Assembly: GCA_017378975.1 (NCBI GenBank)
Contig: JAFNXT010000174.1
Span: forward strand, 1-9,821
DNA: 9,821 bases
Direction of reading: 5' to 3'
Source: Oscillospiraceae bacterium
Lineage (GTDB): Bacteria > Bacillota > Clostridia > Oscillospirales > Oscillospiraceae
The notes below the pieces were generated by a model. That model worked only from the letters and a program-made list of their open reading frames with translations. It did not search any database and was not told the origin of the DNA. Position numbers and translations under genes: made by a program. Positions within the stretch are counted from its first letter, which is position 1; every line of letters starts with the position of its first letter. Positions 1 to 6,836 of the stretch are shown here, piece after piece.

Positions 1-364
1 CCACCGGCTCCGCCAGCACGAAGTGGAAGCCATACACATCCCAGGCACCCACCACTTGCCGAAGCCTCCGTCCGCCGCTGGCACCGGCCAGCATGGACAG
101 GATCATGGATCCTGCCAGCACCGCCGCGATCAGCAGGGTCCGGCGGAACGGACGGCGATACTTCTTTGGCCACTCCTGCCGGTGCCGTTCCAAAGAGACT
201 TGCGCCGAGGTCCCGGAGCCCAGCTCCGGTGATCTGTCCAGTAGCGTCTGAGATATGGTCAGTATCTCCTCCGCCGACAGGGTCTGTGTCTGCAGATCCT
301 GTGTGAGCATCCCCTCCAGCTCTCCGGTGGTCATCCGGGTCCACTGTTCCTTATTTTGGGACAC
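1..364 (-). CDS. Putative membrane-anchored anti-sigma-like protein, partial (C-terminus beyond window)
   Basis: The frame opens with GTG at 364, eight bases after a strong AGGAGG (373-378), and runs off the left edge, leaving 121 codons. No specific family is recognised. What is visible: a polar, acidic N-terminal region of about 70 residues (starting MSQNKEQWTR), a basic stretch (KKYRRPFRR, about 67-75), then one hydrophobic segment at about 77-95 (LLIAAVLAGSMILSMLAGA), then a GG-RR-containing segment. Positive residues before the helix predict a cytoplasmic N-terminus. The gene starts 51 bases after the stop of a small sigma factor. Membrane proteins in this position, with a cytoplasmic head and one helix, commonly act as anti-sigma factors or targets in Firmicutes; that role is inferred from position and topology only. 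There is no visible HxxxCxxC zinc anti-sigma motif in the N-terminal region. Confidence 0.6.
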   Translation of the reverse strand, partial: MSQNKEQWTRMTTGELEGMLTQDLQTQTLSAEEILTISQTLLDRSPELGSGTSAQVSLERHRQEWPKKYRRPFRRTLLIAAVLAGSMILSMLAGASGGRRLRQVVGAWDVYGFHFVLAEPV

Positions 365-372
365 TGTGTTTT

Positions 373-378
373 CCTCCT
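373..378 (-). promoter_or_regulatory. RBS supporting a GTG start for the membrane protein
   Basis: AGGAGG (read on the minus strand) lies 8 bases before GTG at 364-362. No ATG is available at a suitable distance in that frame; the first in-frame ATG is codon 11 and has no comparable site before it. This fixes the GTG as the likely start. Confidence 0.7.
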
Positions 379-415
379 CTCATGATCCGGATCTGACGAT
401 CCGTTTTTACCTCTC

Positions 416-901
416 TCATAGGGCACCCAGCCTTTCCTTCAGCCGGTCCCGTGCCCGCTGGAGCCGCTTGCGGCAGCATTCCACGGTGATGTCACGCTCC
501 CGGGCCAGCTCCCGATGGGAGCGACCCTCCACGGCGTAGGCCCACAACAGGGACAGGTCCTCCGACAGCTTCCGGTCCGCCCACAGGAGCATCAGCTCCA
601 AAGACGGCTCCTGCGCCGTTTCCTGTGTATACAAGGCCTGATGGTCCTCCAGTACCTTCCGAAGCATCCGCCGGTCCCGGCTGAAACGCAGGATCACGTT
701 CCGCTGGGTCAGCACCAGCCAGCCGGCGGGGTCGGGACTGCCGAAGAGCTTCTCCGGCACCTGACAGGCGATCCGGAAGGTCTCCTGCACCGCCTCCTCC
801 GCCAATTCGGCAGAGCCCAGACAGCTCCGGGCATATACGAACAGCCGCTCATACAGCTGCAGATAAAGTGTTTCCAGTAAGTGTTCCTGCTGTTCGTCCA
901 T
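416..901 (-). CDS. RNA polymerase sigma-70-family (ECF-like) sigma factor
   Basis: A 161-aa protein starting MDEQQEHLLE. Residues about 12-75 match sigma region 2: an LYERLFVYARSCLG helix, the AELAEEAVQETF core-binding signature, then WLVLTQRNVILRFSRDRR where RxxR-type DNA contacts are expected. Residues about 108-157 form a region 4 helix-turn-helix (LSLLWAYAVEGRSHRELA, then CRKRLQRARDRLKERL). No region 1.1 or 3 is visible, and the length is normal for an ECF-type factor. The frame stays open upstream to 1003, but those 34 codons translate a palindromic repeat (PQGGGKPPPY) and overlap the preceding gene, so the ATG at 901 is preferred. A GGGAGGG stands about 12 bases before it, a rather long spacing. 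The product probably directs polymerase to a small regulon; the gene just downstream, a membrane protein, is its likely regulator. The stimulus cannot be read from sequence. Confidence 0.85.
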   Translation of the reverse strand: MDEQQEHLLETLYLQLYERLFVYARSCLGSAELAEEAVQETFRIACQVPEKLFGSPDPAGWLVLTQRNVILRFSRDRRMLRKVLEDHQALYTQETAQEPSLELMLLWADRKLSEDLSLLWAYAVEGRSHRELARERDITVECCRKRLQRARDRLKERLGAL

Positions 902-934
902 CTCCCGGACGGTCCCTCCCTTCCCGATCTCTAT

Positions 935-962
935 GTATGGCGGAGGCTTGCCCCCGCCCTGG
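935..962. repeat. Degenerate single palindromic element (GTAGGG/CCCTAC family)
   Basis: Arms at 939-947 (GGCGGAGGC) and 950-958 (GCCCCCGCC) pair with one mismatch around a TT loop. The outer GTAGGG/CCCTAC ends are decayed to GTATGG and CCCTGG. It fills the short gap between the GH3 gene and the sigma factor and is responsible for the false N-terminal extension of the latter. Confidence 0.8.
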
Positions 963-968
963 GGCCCA

Positions 969-3368
969 TCACTCTCTCGGCCCGTAGCGCAGTTCTTTAT
1001 CATAGTCCCGACGGATCTTCCGGGCAGTGGTCCAGCCCCGGATCAGTCGGGGCAGCGCGGCCCAGAAGTGGCCGTTGACCATATGGAGGATATCCTCCGT
1101 CATGGCGTGGCTGATCTTGCCACGGGTCATCTGCGCCATGGCACGGATGGGCATGTTCAGCACGAACAGGACGTTCAGATCCTGCTTCTTTCGGACCCTG
1201 TGGTCCAGACGGCGATACAGCCACCGGAAGAAGCCGGAAGCCGCCTCCCGGGACCGCCACAAAGGATCGTTGATGCCGATCTGGGCGGGCCACTGATTCT
1301 CCGGGATCTCACGGCCCAGCAGAGCGGTGAATTCATAGTCCGGCACATCGGTGACGGTGCCGGTGTCATAGCTGGGCATGGCCCCATAGGGGCAGGGCGC
1401 ATCGGTGCCGATCAGCCGGACCGTGGCGTTCAGCCGCAGATCCCGGACGCTTCCACCCACGCTGACGGTATAATGAGCCGTCTCCATCTCCCATTTTCCA
1501 GTATTTACATTATAATACCGAAATGCCGTTTCGTCCAGAGGGATCTGGACCTTTTTCGTTTCTCCGGCCTTCAAAAATACCTTTTGGAAGGCCTTCAGCT
1601 CCCGTTTGGGGCGGAACACCTTGCCGGTGGTGGCGCCGATATAGACCTGCGCCACCTCGGCACCGTCCATATCGCCCGTATTGGTCAGGGTGAAGCTGAC
1701 GCTCCCCCGGTCCACCGTCAGGTCCGCATAGCGGAAGGTGGTGTAGCTCAGACCGTGACCGAAGGGATACCGGACCGGCTTATCCACCGTCTCGAAGTAG
1801 CGGTAGCCCACATACAGGCCCTCCCGATACTGGGCGGTGGGGCCCCGTTTCCCATAATAACGGTGACAGGGCAGATCCTCCAGCCGTTCCGGCCAACTCT
1901 GAGCCAGATGGCCGCTGGGGGACACCTTGCCCAGCAGGATGTCCGCCATGGCAGTGGCACCGGCCTGTCCCGAAAGACCGACGTACAGTACTGCCCGGCA
2001 CCCCTGCGGTACCAGCACAGGACCGCCGCCGAAAACGACCAGCACCACGTTGGGATTGACGTTCCCCACGGCCCGGATCAGCTTCTGCTGTGCCACCGGC
2101 AGGTCCAGACCGTTACGGTCCTGTCCCTCCCGGTCCGCCAGAGGATCGGAGCCCACACACAGCACCGCCACCTTGGCCTGCCGGGCGGCTTCCACCGCCT
2201 CGTCGATCAGGCGGCGTTCCTTTTTCCCATCGGCCCGGAAGCCCTGTGCGCACACGAGGTCTGCCCCGGCCTGCCGCAGAGCCTGCGCCAGCGTGTCCAC
2301 ACGGGTGGCGTTGACCTTGGAAGAGCCCTCCCCCTGATACCGGGGCGTCGTAGCATAGTCGCCGATCAGGGCCACCCGGTCCGCGCCGGACAGGGGCAGG
2401 ATCCCGTCGTTCTCCAAAAGGACCGCCGAGCCCTCGGCACAGCGTCTTGCCAGATCATGATGGGCCTCCCGGTCGAAGGTCTTGGGTGATGCCGCCACGG
2501 TCTTCCGGGTGGCAAACACCAGCGGCAACAGCTCCCGAAGCCGGTCGTCCAGCTTCGACTCCGGCAACCGGCCCTCCCGGACTGCCTGACAGACCCGGTG
2601 GGCGTTCCCCAGACCGGGATCGGGCATATTGAGGGCCGAACCGGCTTCGATCGCCGCCACGGGATCGTTGCAAGCGCCCCAGTCGGACACCACGAAGCCA
2701 TCGAAGCCCCATTCCCGCCGCAGAATATCCGTCAGGAGCTTGGGGTCCTCGTCGGCATAAGTACCGTTGACCTTGTTATACGCGGACATGACGGCCTTGG
2801 CGCGGCCTTCCTTCACGGCGATCTCGAAGCCCGTGAGGTACAGCTCCCGTAACGTCCGCTCGTCCACCACCGAGTCCACGCTCATCCGGCCATCCTCCTG
2901 AGAGTTGGCGGCGAAATGCTTCAGACAAGCCGCCACACCTCTGGACTGGATGCCCCGGACATAGCCTGCGGCCATTTTGCCCGACAGATGGGGGTCCTCG
3001 GAGAAATATTCAAAATTACGCCCACACAAGGGGGAACGCTGGAGGTTCAGCCCCGGTCCCAGCACCACATGGACATCGCTGGCGGCGGCTTCTCTGCCCA
3101 AAGCCTGTCCCAGCTCCTCGCCCAATGCCGGATCCCATGAACAGGCCATGGTAGATGCCGTGGGGAAACAGGTGGCAGGCTCCGAAGCGTTGAGCCCCAG
3201 ATGGTCCTCGGACCCGGCCTGCCGCCGCATACCGTGGGGCCCGTCGGCAAGGAACATGGACGGCAATAACAGCCGGGGCACGTCCCATGTGGTCCACGGG
3301 GTCTTCCCCTGTAACAAAACGGCCTTCTCCTCCAGAGAAAGCTTGTCTATATACTCTTGGATCGTCAT
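969..3368 (-). CDS. Family 3 glycoside hydrolase (beta-glucosidase-like), cytoplasmic
   Basis: A 799-aa GH3 enzyme, expected to remove beta-linked sugars from the non-reducing end of oligosaccharides or glycosides. The first part (about 30-285) is the barrel domain: DGPHG (42-46), KHFAANSQE (150-158), YNKVNG (197-202) and the nucleophile motif SDWG with Asp229. The alpha/beta sandwich (about 315-540) holds DREGQDR (412-418; Glu414 is a candidate acid/base) and ends in the family hallmark FGHGLSYTTF (536-545). A fibronectin-III-like domain (about 555-645) follows. The last 140 residues are an extension without a named domain, with an amphipathic segment at about 730-780. No signal peptide is present, so it should act on imported sugars. 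Start: ATG at 3368, with GGAAGG nine bases upstream. Exact substrate cannot be decided (glucoside, xyloside and arabinoside activities all occur in this family). It sits alone between repeat-filled gaps, with no transporter beside it. Confidence 0.93.
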   Translation of the reverse strand: MTIQEYIDKLSLEEKAVLLQGKTPWTTWDVPRLLLPSMFLADGPHGMRRQAGSEDHLGLNASEPATCFPTASTMACSWDPALGEELGQALGREAAASDVHVVLGPGLNLQRSPLCGRNFEYFSEDPHLSGKMAAGYVRGIQSRGVAACLKHFAANSQEDGRMSVDSVVDERTLRELYLTGFEIAVKEGRAKAVMSAYNKVNGTYADEDPKLLTDILRREWGFDGFVVSDWGACNDPVAAIEAGSALNMPDPGLGNAHRVCQAVREGRLPESKLDDRLRELLPLVFATRKTVAASPKTFDREAHHDLARRCAEGSAVLLENDGILPLSGADRVALIGDYATTPRYQGEGSSKVNATRVDTLAQALRQAGADLVCAQGFRADGKKERRLIDEAVEAARQAKVAVLCVGSDPLADREGQDRNGLDLPVAQQKLIRAVGNVNPNVVLVVFGGGPVLVPQGCRAVLYVGLSGQAGATAMADILLGKVSPSGHLAQSWPERLEDLPCHRYYGKRGPTAQYREGLYVGYRYFETVDKPVRYPFGHGLSYTTFRYADLTVDRGSVSFTLTNTGDMDGAEVAQVYIGATTGKVFRPKRELKAFQKVFLKAGETKKVQIPLDETAFRYYNVNTGKWEMETAHYTVSVGGSVRDLRLNATVRLIGTDAPCPYGAMPSYDTGTVTDVPDYEFTALLGREIPENQWPAQIGINDPLWRSREAASGFFRWLYRRLDHRVRKKQDLNVLFVLNMPIRAMAQMTRGKISHAMTEDILHMVNGHFWAALPRLIRGWTTARKIRRDYDKELRYGPRE

Positions 3369-3391
3369 CTTGTGGATCCTTCCATATCAAT

Positions 3392-3506
3392 GTAGGGCGG
3401 GGGCTTGCCCCCGCCGGTGATCTTCGCCCAACGGGCGATGAACGAACACACCTATCAGCCTCAGATCCTGAATATCCGCGGCGGCAGGGGCAAGCCCCCG
3501 CCCTAC
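3392..3506. repeat. Composite palindromic element, 115 bp, with inverted hairpin ends (REPIN/MITE-like)
   Basis: The left end reads GTAGGGCGGGGGC and folds (3396-3404 with 3407-3415, nine pairs, TT loop). The right end is the same unit inverted, closing in CCCTAC (3483-3491 with 3494-3502, one mismatch, AA loop). Between them is a small hairpin TCGCCC-AAC-GGGCGA (3424-3438) and about 40 bases of unstructured spacer ending in TATCCGCGGCGG. The internal hairpin and this last motif recur in the element at 6026-6123, so the two share ancestry. It fills almost the whole gap between dapF and the GH3 gene. Confidence 0.85.
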
Positions 3507-3518
3507 GCTATGAAGATA

Positions 3519-4298
3519 TCAGATCTCGTACTTACGCACCACTTCCGTGGGGCCTTCCAGCGTCAGCTCTTCCACCTGACCGCCGGTGCCCTTCACGGTG
3601 ACACGGAGAGTGCCGCCGGGGTTCTCCACCGTCAGCGCACCCGTGGGGACCTTGCCCTGGAGCCACAGCACCACCACCGTAGACGCGCTGCCGGTACCGC
3701 AGGCCAGCGTGTAATCCTCCACGCCACGCTCGAAGGTCAGGATCCGGATCGAATCTCCATCGATCCAGTCATACATGTTCACATTGGCACCCTTGGGGAA
3801 GGCCGGGTCGTAGCGCAGACCCTGAGCCCAGTCATGGAGCTCTTCCTTCCGGTCCCAGCGCAGGCCCTCCACCCGCACCACCGCATGGGGCACACCGGGA
3901 TCTCCCAGCTCCACATAGGCGATATCGCCCTTCCGGTGCAGATCCAGAGCGCCGGGCTCATTCAGCCGCACCCGGTACTGGCTTTCCGACAGCCTCTGGC
4001 CGTAGACCAGTCCGGCGTCGGTCTCCACCACCATCTGCGCTCCGGCGATGCCCATGTCATAGGCGAACCGGCAGATGCATCGGGCACCGTTGCCGCACAT
4101 CTCGCCACGGGAGCCGTCGGCATTGTAGAAATGGAGCTTGAAATCAGCCTTTTCGGAATGGTCCACCGCCATGAAGCCGTCGGCCCCGCAGATCTGACAG
4201 GCCTTCACCGCCAGATCGGAAAAGTCCATCTCCAGCCCCCGGGCATCGATCACCATAAAATCATTGCCCGCACCGTTCATGTAGTAGGCTTCCATCAT
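3519..4298 (-). CDS. dapF: Diaminopimelate epimerase
   Basis: Interconverts LL- and meso-diaminopimelate in the cytoplasm, giving the lysine precursor and the cross-linking residue of peptidoglycan. The 259-aa product shows the two-cysteine racemase arrangement: GNDF at 11-14, Cys68 in MCGNGARC, and Cys200 in ACGTGS, with ERG at 190-192 and NADGSRGE just before the first cysteine. Both catalytic cysteines are therefore present. The stretch between ERG and the second cysteine (VEDYTLA) is one residue longer than in E. coli DapF. Two adjacent ATGs could start it, at 4298 and 4295; AGGAGG at 4303-4308 is 4 bases from the first and 7 from the second, so 4295 (258 aa, MEAYYMNG) may be the real start. 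It follows dapB by 90 bases containing a long hairpin. With dapA and dapB next door, the assignment is secure. Confidence 0.96.
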   Translation of the reverse strand: MMEAYYMNGAGNDFMVIDARGLEMDFSDLAVKACQICGADGFMAVDHSEKADFKLHFYNADGSRGEMCGNGARCICRFAYDMGIAGAQMVVETDAGLVYGQRLSESQYRVRLNEPGALDLHRKGDIAYVELGDPGVPHAVVRVEGLRWDRKEELHDWAQGLRYDPAFPKGANVNMYDWIDGDSIRILTFERGVEDYTLACGTGSASTVVVLWLQGKVPTGALTVENPGGTLRVTVKGTGGQVEELTLEGPTEVVRKYEI

Positions 4299-4316
4299 CG
4301 TCCCTCCTGTTCAAAA

Positions 4317-4382
4317 GATACGGGATACGAGATATGAGATACGAGATAGGCGCAGATATGGGATATCTCGTATCTCATATCT
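4317..4382. repeat. Long perfect inverted repeat (19-bp stem) built from GATACGAGATA units
   Basis: Bases 4330-4348 and 4364-4382 are perfectly complementary (19 pairs, 15-base loop). The left arm also contains direct repeats: GATACGAGATA at 4324-4334 and 4338-4348, a GATATGAGATA variant at 4331-4341, and a GATACGG start at 4317. The base composition is much poorer in GC than the genes around it, and the sequence is unrelated to the GTAGGG palindromes. It sits between the dapB stop and the dapF ribosome binding site, so a dapB-dapF transcript would carry the hairpin just upstream of dapF. No T-tract follows, so a terminator is unlikely. Confidence 0.85.
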
Positions 4383-4388
4383 AACAAC

Positions 4389-5108
4389 TCAGCCCAAAAT
4401 ATCTTCCATGTTGTAAAGTCCCTTGCCCTTGCCCACCATGAACCGGGCGGCGGCCACAGCGCCGTCGGCCAGCATGGCACGGGAGCCGGACTCATGCTTC
4501 AGGGTCAAAGACTGGTTGCCGGTGTGGATATGCACCTCATGGATGCCCACCACATTGCCCAGCCGCAGGGCGGAGATACCGATCTCCTCCTTGGTCCGCT
4601 TGCCTTCCCCGGCACGGCCGCAGTTGGCAACAGCCTCGGGACGGACCTCCTTGATGGCGTTGAAGAGCATCAGGGCAGTACCGCTGGGGGCATCCACCTT
4701 CCGGGTGTGATGGACCTCCACGATCTCGATGTCCGCGTCCGGGAAGTAAGAGGCGGCCTGCTTGGCCAACCGGCACAGCACGGCGATGCCCATGCTGACG
4801 TTGCCGGTGAAGAACACGGGGATCTCCTTCGCCGCTTCATCGATCATGGCCTTCTCCTCGGGAGTGTGGCCGGTGGTGCCCACCACCACGGCGGCACCGA
4901 TGGACTTGGTATATTCCAGCACGTCCGCGATGGCGGAGTGATGGGAAAAATCGATCACCACGTCCGCCTCCACCTTGCCCAGCTCGGCGAAGGTCTTGGG
5001 GACGCCGTTCTCACCGTCGATGGAGACCCGGCCCACGCACTCGGCGCCCAGGATCTCATCGATCAGCTTACCCATGGCGCCGTTGGCGCCGCAAAGGACT
5101 ACCTTCAT
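4389..5108 (-). CDS. dapB: 4-hydroxy-tetrahydrodipicolinate reductase
   Basis: NAD(P)H-dependent reduction of the DapA product to tetrahydrodipicolinate, the second committed step of diaminopimelate/lysine synthesis, in the cytoplasm. The 239-aa product is a little shorter than E. coli DapB (about 270). The N-terminal Rossmann part has GANGAMG (7-13), DFS (53-55) and GTTGHT (77-82). The signature EVHHTRKVDAPSGTA (131-145) contains the catalytic His133 and Lys137, equivalent to His159 and Lys163 of E. coli. LRLGNVVGIHEV follows at 181-192. Its ATG overlaps the dapA stop in ATGA (5105-5108). The only Shine-Dalgarno-like match, GGAGGT, directly abuts the ATG and is too close for ordinary initiation, so translation is probably coupled to dapA. 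Confidence 0.96.
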   Translation of the reverse strand: MKVVLCGANGAMGKLIDEILGAECVGRVSIDGENGVPKTFAELGKVEADVVIDFSHHSAIADVLEYTKSIGAAVVVGTTGHTPEEKAMIDEAAKEIPVFFTGNVSMGIAVLCRLAKQAASYFPDADIEIVEVHHTRKVDAPSGTALMLFNAIKEVRPEAVANCGRAGEGKRTKEEIGISALRLGNVVGIHEVHIHTGNQSLTLKHESGSRAMLADGAVAAARFMVGKGKGLYNMEDILG

Positions 5109-5992
5109 ACCTCCACACCCTGCTTTCTCATCTGCTCATAGAGGTTGGCACGGGTGGCATCCTCCATGGGGGTCAGGGGCAGACGCAGGTGCTCCTCGCC
5201 GAAGCCCATGGCAGAGACCGCCGCCTTGGCAGGGATGGGGTTGACCTCGCTGAAGAGGGCATCGATCAGGGGCAGCAGATCGCACTGCATCCTGGCGGCG
5301 GTGGCGTAGTCACCGGCCAGACAGGCATCGGTCATGGCCACGGATGCCTTGGGCACCACGTTGGACAGCACGCTGATGGTACCGGCGCCGCCCATGGCCA
5401 TCATGGGCACAGTCAGGGCGTCCTCGCCGGAGTAGATGTCCAGCTTGTCGCCGCACAGACGCATGAGCTCCACCATCTGGGCCATATTGCCGGCGGCTTC
5501 CTTCAGACCCACGATGTTGGGATGCTCGGCGAGCCGTGCCACGGTCTTGGGCTGGAGGTTACAGCCGGTACGGCTGGGGACGTTGTAGAGGATCACAGGC
5601 ACGGTGGAAGCGTCCGCCACGGCGGTGAAGTGCTCCACCAGACCGTTCTGGGTGGCCTTATTGTAGTAGGGAGTCACCACCAGGATCGCGTCGGCACCCA
5701 CCTCGCAGGCGTTCCTGGTGTTGTGCAGGACGTGGGCGGTGTTGTTGGTGCCGGTACCGGCGATCACAGGGACACGCTTCGCCACCTTCTCCACGGTGAA
5801 GCGGATGACCTCCTTCTGATCGGCAGGCTCGATGGTAGCGTTCTCGCCGGTGGTGCCCATGACCACGATGGCGTTGATGCCGTTTTCGATCTGGAAGTCG
5901 ATGAAACGCCCCAGAGCCTCATAATCGATGCCGTCAGCGGTCATAGGGGTGACGATGGCAGTAGCCATACCCTTAAAAATCGTGTTCTTCAT
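5105..5992 (-). CDS. dapA: 4-hydroxy-tetrahydrodipicolinate synthase
   Basis: Condenses pyruvate with aspartate semialdehyde, the entry step to diaminopimelate and lysine, in the cytoplasm. The 295-aa product has the normal length and the full class I aldolase set: GTTGE (46-50, Thr47/Thr48), Tyr110 in TPYYN, Tyr136 and Arg141 in LYNVPSRTG, and the Schiff-base Lys164 in GLKEAAGN, each three positions after the E. coli equivalents. GGAGTISV lies at 201-208. The frame is open up to 6133, but the extra 47 codons translate a palindromic element and overlap the upstream gene. The ATG at 5992 has AAGGAG nine bases before it and begins MKNTIFKG, as the family does. It is joined to dapB by a 4-base overlap. 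No lysine riboswitch or clear promoter is seen in the 137-base gap upstream, which is mostly repeat. Confidence 0.97.
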   Translation of the reverse strand: MKNTIFKGMATAIVTPMTADGIDYEALGRFIDFQIENGINAIVVMGTTGENATIEPADQKEVIRFTVEKVAKRVPVIAGTGTNNTAHVLHNTRNACEVGADAILVVTPYYNKATQNGLVEHFTAVADASTVPVILYNVPSRTGCNLQPKTVARLAEHPNIVGLKEAAGNMAQMVELMRLCGDKLDIYSGEDALTVPMMAMGGAGTISVLSNVVPKASVAMTDACLAGDYATAARMQCDLLPLIDALFSEVNPIPAKAAVSAMGFGEEHLRLPLTPMEDATRANLYEQMRKQGVEV

Positions 5993-6001
5993 GATATCTA
6001 T

Positions 6002-6007
6002 CTCCTT
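6002..6007 (-). promoter_or_regulatory. RBS that fixes the dapA start
   Basis: AAGGAG on the minus strand, nine bases before the ATG at 5992. It supports the 295-aa form over a longer frame that would read through the repeat at 6026-6123. Confidence 0.8.
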
Positions 6008-6025
6008 TTTTCTTTGAACATATCC

Positions 6026-6123
6026 GTAGGGCGAGGGCATGCCCTCGCCGTCGCCCCCAAGGGCGACCTCATCGTATCCGGTATCCGCCGTCCTGCGGCG
6101 GCGAAGGCATGCCTTCGCCCTAC
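6026..6123. repeat. Composite palindromic element, 98 bp, four consecutive hairpins
   Basis: GTAGGG opens and CCCTAC closes the element. Four hairpins follow one another: GGCGAGGGC with GCCCTCGCC (6030-6038/6041-6049, AT loop); GTCGCCC with GGGCGAC (6050-6056/6061-6067); CCGCCG with CGGCGG (6085-6090/6096-6101); and GGCGAAGGC with GCCTTCGCC (6100-6108/6111-6119, AT loop). The last two share two bases. The stems are perfect although their sequence differs from the element at 3392-3506. It occupies most of the gap between the DUF2461 gene and dapA. Confidence 0.88.
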
Positions 6124-6129
6124 AGAGCG

Positions 6130-6777
6130 TCATTCGACGAACCGGTACAAATATTCATACAGCGGCACCAGCTTCTCAAAGAAATCTGACACCTCGGAGG
6201 CCAGCTCCGGGCTGAACAGCGCCGGTCCCGGCCCGATCTGGCGGACACAGCCGATCTGCCGCCGCCAGGCGTAGTAAGGCTCCAGCCGGGGATCTTCCGG
6301 CACCTTGGGCCTTTTATAGCATTCCGCCGTCACCGGCTGGCCCACCGCCGCCTCGGTATCCCGGATCAGATCCAAAAACTCATCGGGCCGGGCGGCGATC
6401 CGTTTTCGGAAGGCCTCCATGGCGGCCGTCTTCCCCTGCCACCAGAACAGCCCGTAATGGGCCCCGTCAGGGTCAATCTCGAAGTACAGGCAGGGTGCCT
6501 CCGCCCACCATTCTACATCCTTCCGGATGCAGATCCACAGGCTCTCTTTATAAGGCTGTGGATGGTGCAGCCGGGCATCCCGATAGATCCGGCTCACCTT
6601 CAGGATATTGCCGGGCCGGTCCAGAAAGGGCTGGAACAACGCCTGCCCCAATGCCTTCATGGGCTCATAAAGGGTATCCACATAATCCTTTTTATGGGCC
6701 TGGAACCAGTCCCTGTCATTGTTCATGCGGATGCCCCACAAAAAATCGATCGTCTCAGCCGTAAAACCGGGAAACAT
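6130..6777 (-). CDS. DUF2461 family protein
   Basis: A 215-aa protein of the DUF2461 (TIGR02453-type) family, whose biochemical role is not established. Family-typical blocks are visible: FLWGIRMNNDRDWFQAHKKDY-like opening (residues 12-32), RIYRDARLHHPQPYKES (63-79), and YFEIDPDG followed by YGLFWW (98-112). It is rich in Trp, Tyr and Phe, has no signal peptide or membrane segment, and is probably a soluble cytoplasmic protein. The ATG at 6777 has AAGGAGG (6789-6795) upstream at a longish 11-base spacing. It lies 59 bases after the metallophosphoesterase, with a single palindromic repeat between them, and is followed by the composite repeat before dapA. Nothing in the neighbourhood gives a firm functional clue. 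Confidence 0.85.
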   Translation of the reverse strand: MFPGFTAETIDFLWGIRMNNDRDWFQAHKKDYVDTLYEPMKALGQALFQPFLDRPGNILKVSRIYRDARLHHPQPYKESLWICIRKDVEWWAEAPCLYFEIDPDGAHYGLFWWQGKTAAMEAFRKRIAARPDEFLDLIRDTEAAVGQPVTAECYKRPKVPEDPRLEPYYAWRRQIGCVRQIGPGPALFSPELASEVSDFFEKLVPLYEYLYRFVE

Positions 6778-6803
6778 GGCTCAGACCCCCTCCTTTGCAT
6801 TCC

Positions 6804-6831
6804 GTAGGGCGGGGGCTTGCCCCCGCCCTAC
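6804..6831. repeat. Complete single palindromic element, 13-bp perfect arms
   Basis: GTAGGGCGGGGGC (6804-6816) pairs perfectly with GCCCCCGCCCTAC (6819-6831) around a TT loop. This is the cleanest single copy in the window and defines the unit. It lies just downstream of the metallophosphoesterase stop. Neither side has a run of T, so it does not look like an intrinsic terminator, though an RNA hairpin this strong could protect or shorten the transcript. Confidence 0.9.
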
Positions 6832-6836
6832 CCGTT

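Noticed and set aside
388..408. Plus-strand hairpin CGGATC-TGAC-GATCCG followed by TTTTT, like a terminator
   Set aside because: The stem has only six pairs and no plus-strand gene precedes it. On the minus strand, where the genes lie, no T-tract follows.
933..2489. Long plus-strand open frame (518 codons) opposite the GH3 gene
   Set aside because: It is antisense to a clear GH3 enzyme, is rich in His, Gln, Gly and Pro as expected of a shadow frame in GC-rich DNA, and shows no domain motif.
5993..6129. Possible lysine riboswitch or T-box upstream of dapA
   Set aside because: The gap is only 137 bases and is almost wholly the palindromic element; no riboswitch core or T-box sequence is seen.
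5189..6274. Plus-strand open frame (361 codons) opposite dapA
   Set aside because: It is antisense to dapA and the repeat, His/Gly/Val-rich, with no recognisable family; dapA has all catalytic residues on the other strand.
6804..6831. Perfect GC hairpin after the phosphoesterase as an intrinsic terminator
   Set aside because: No U-run follows on the transcribed strand, and the same hairpin occurs in other gaps as part of a dispersed repeat.
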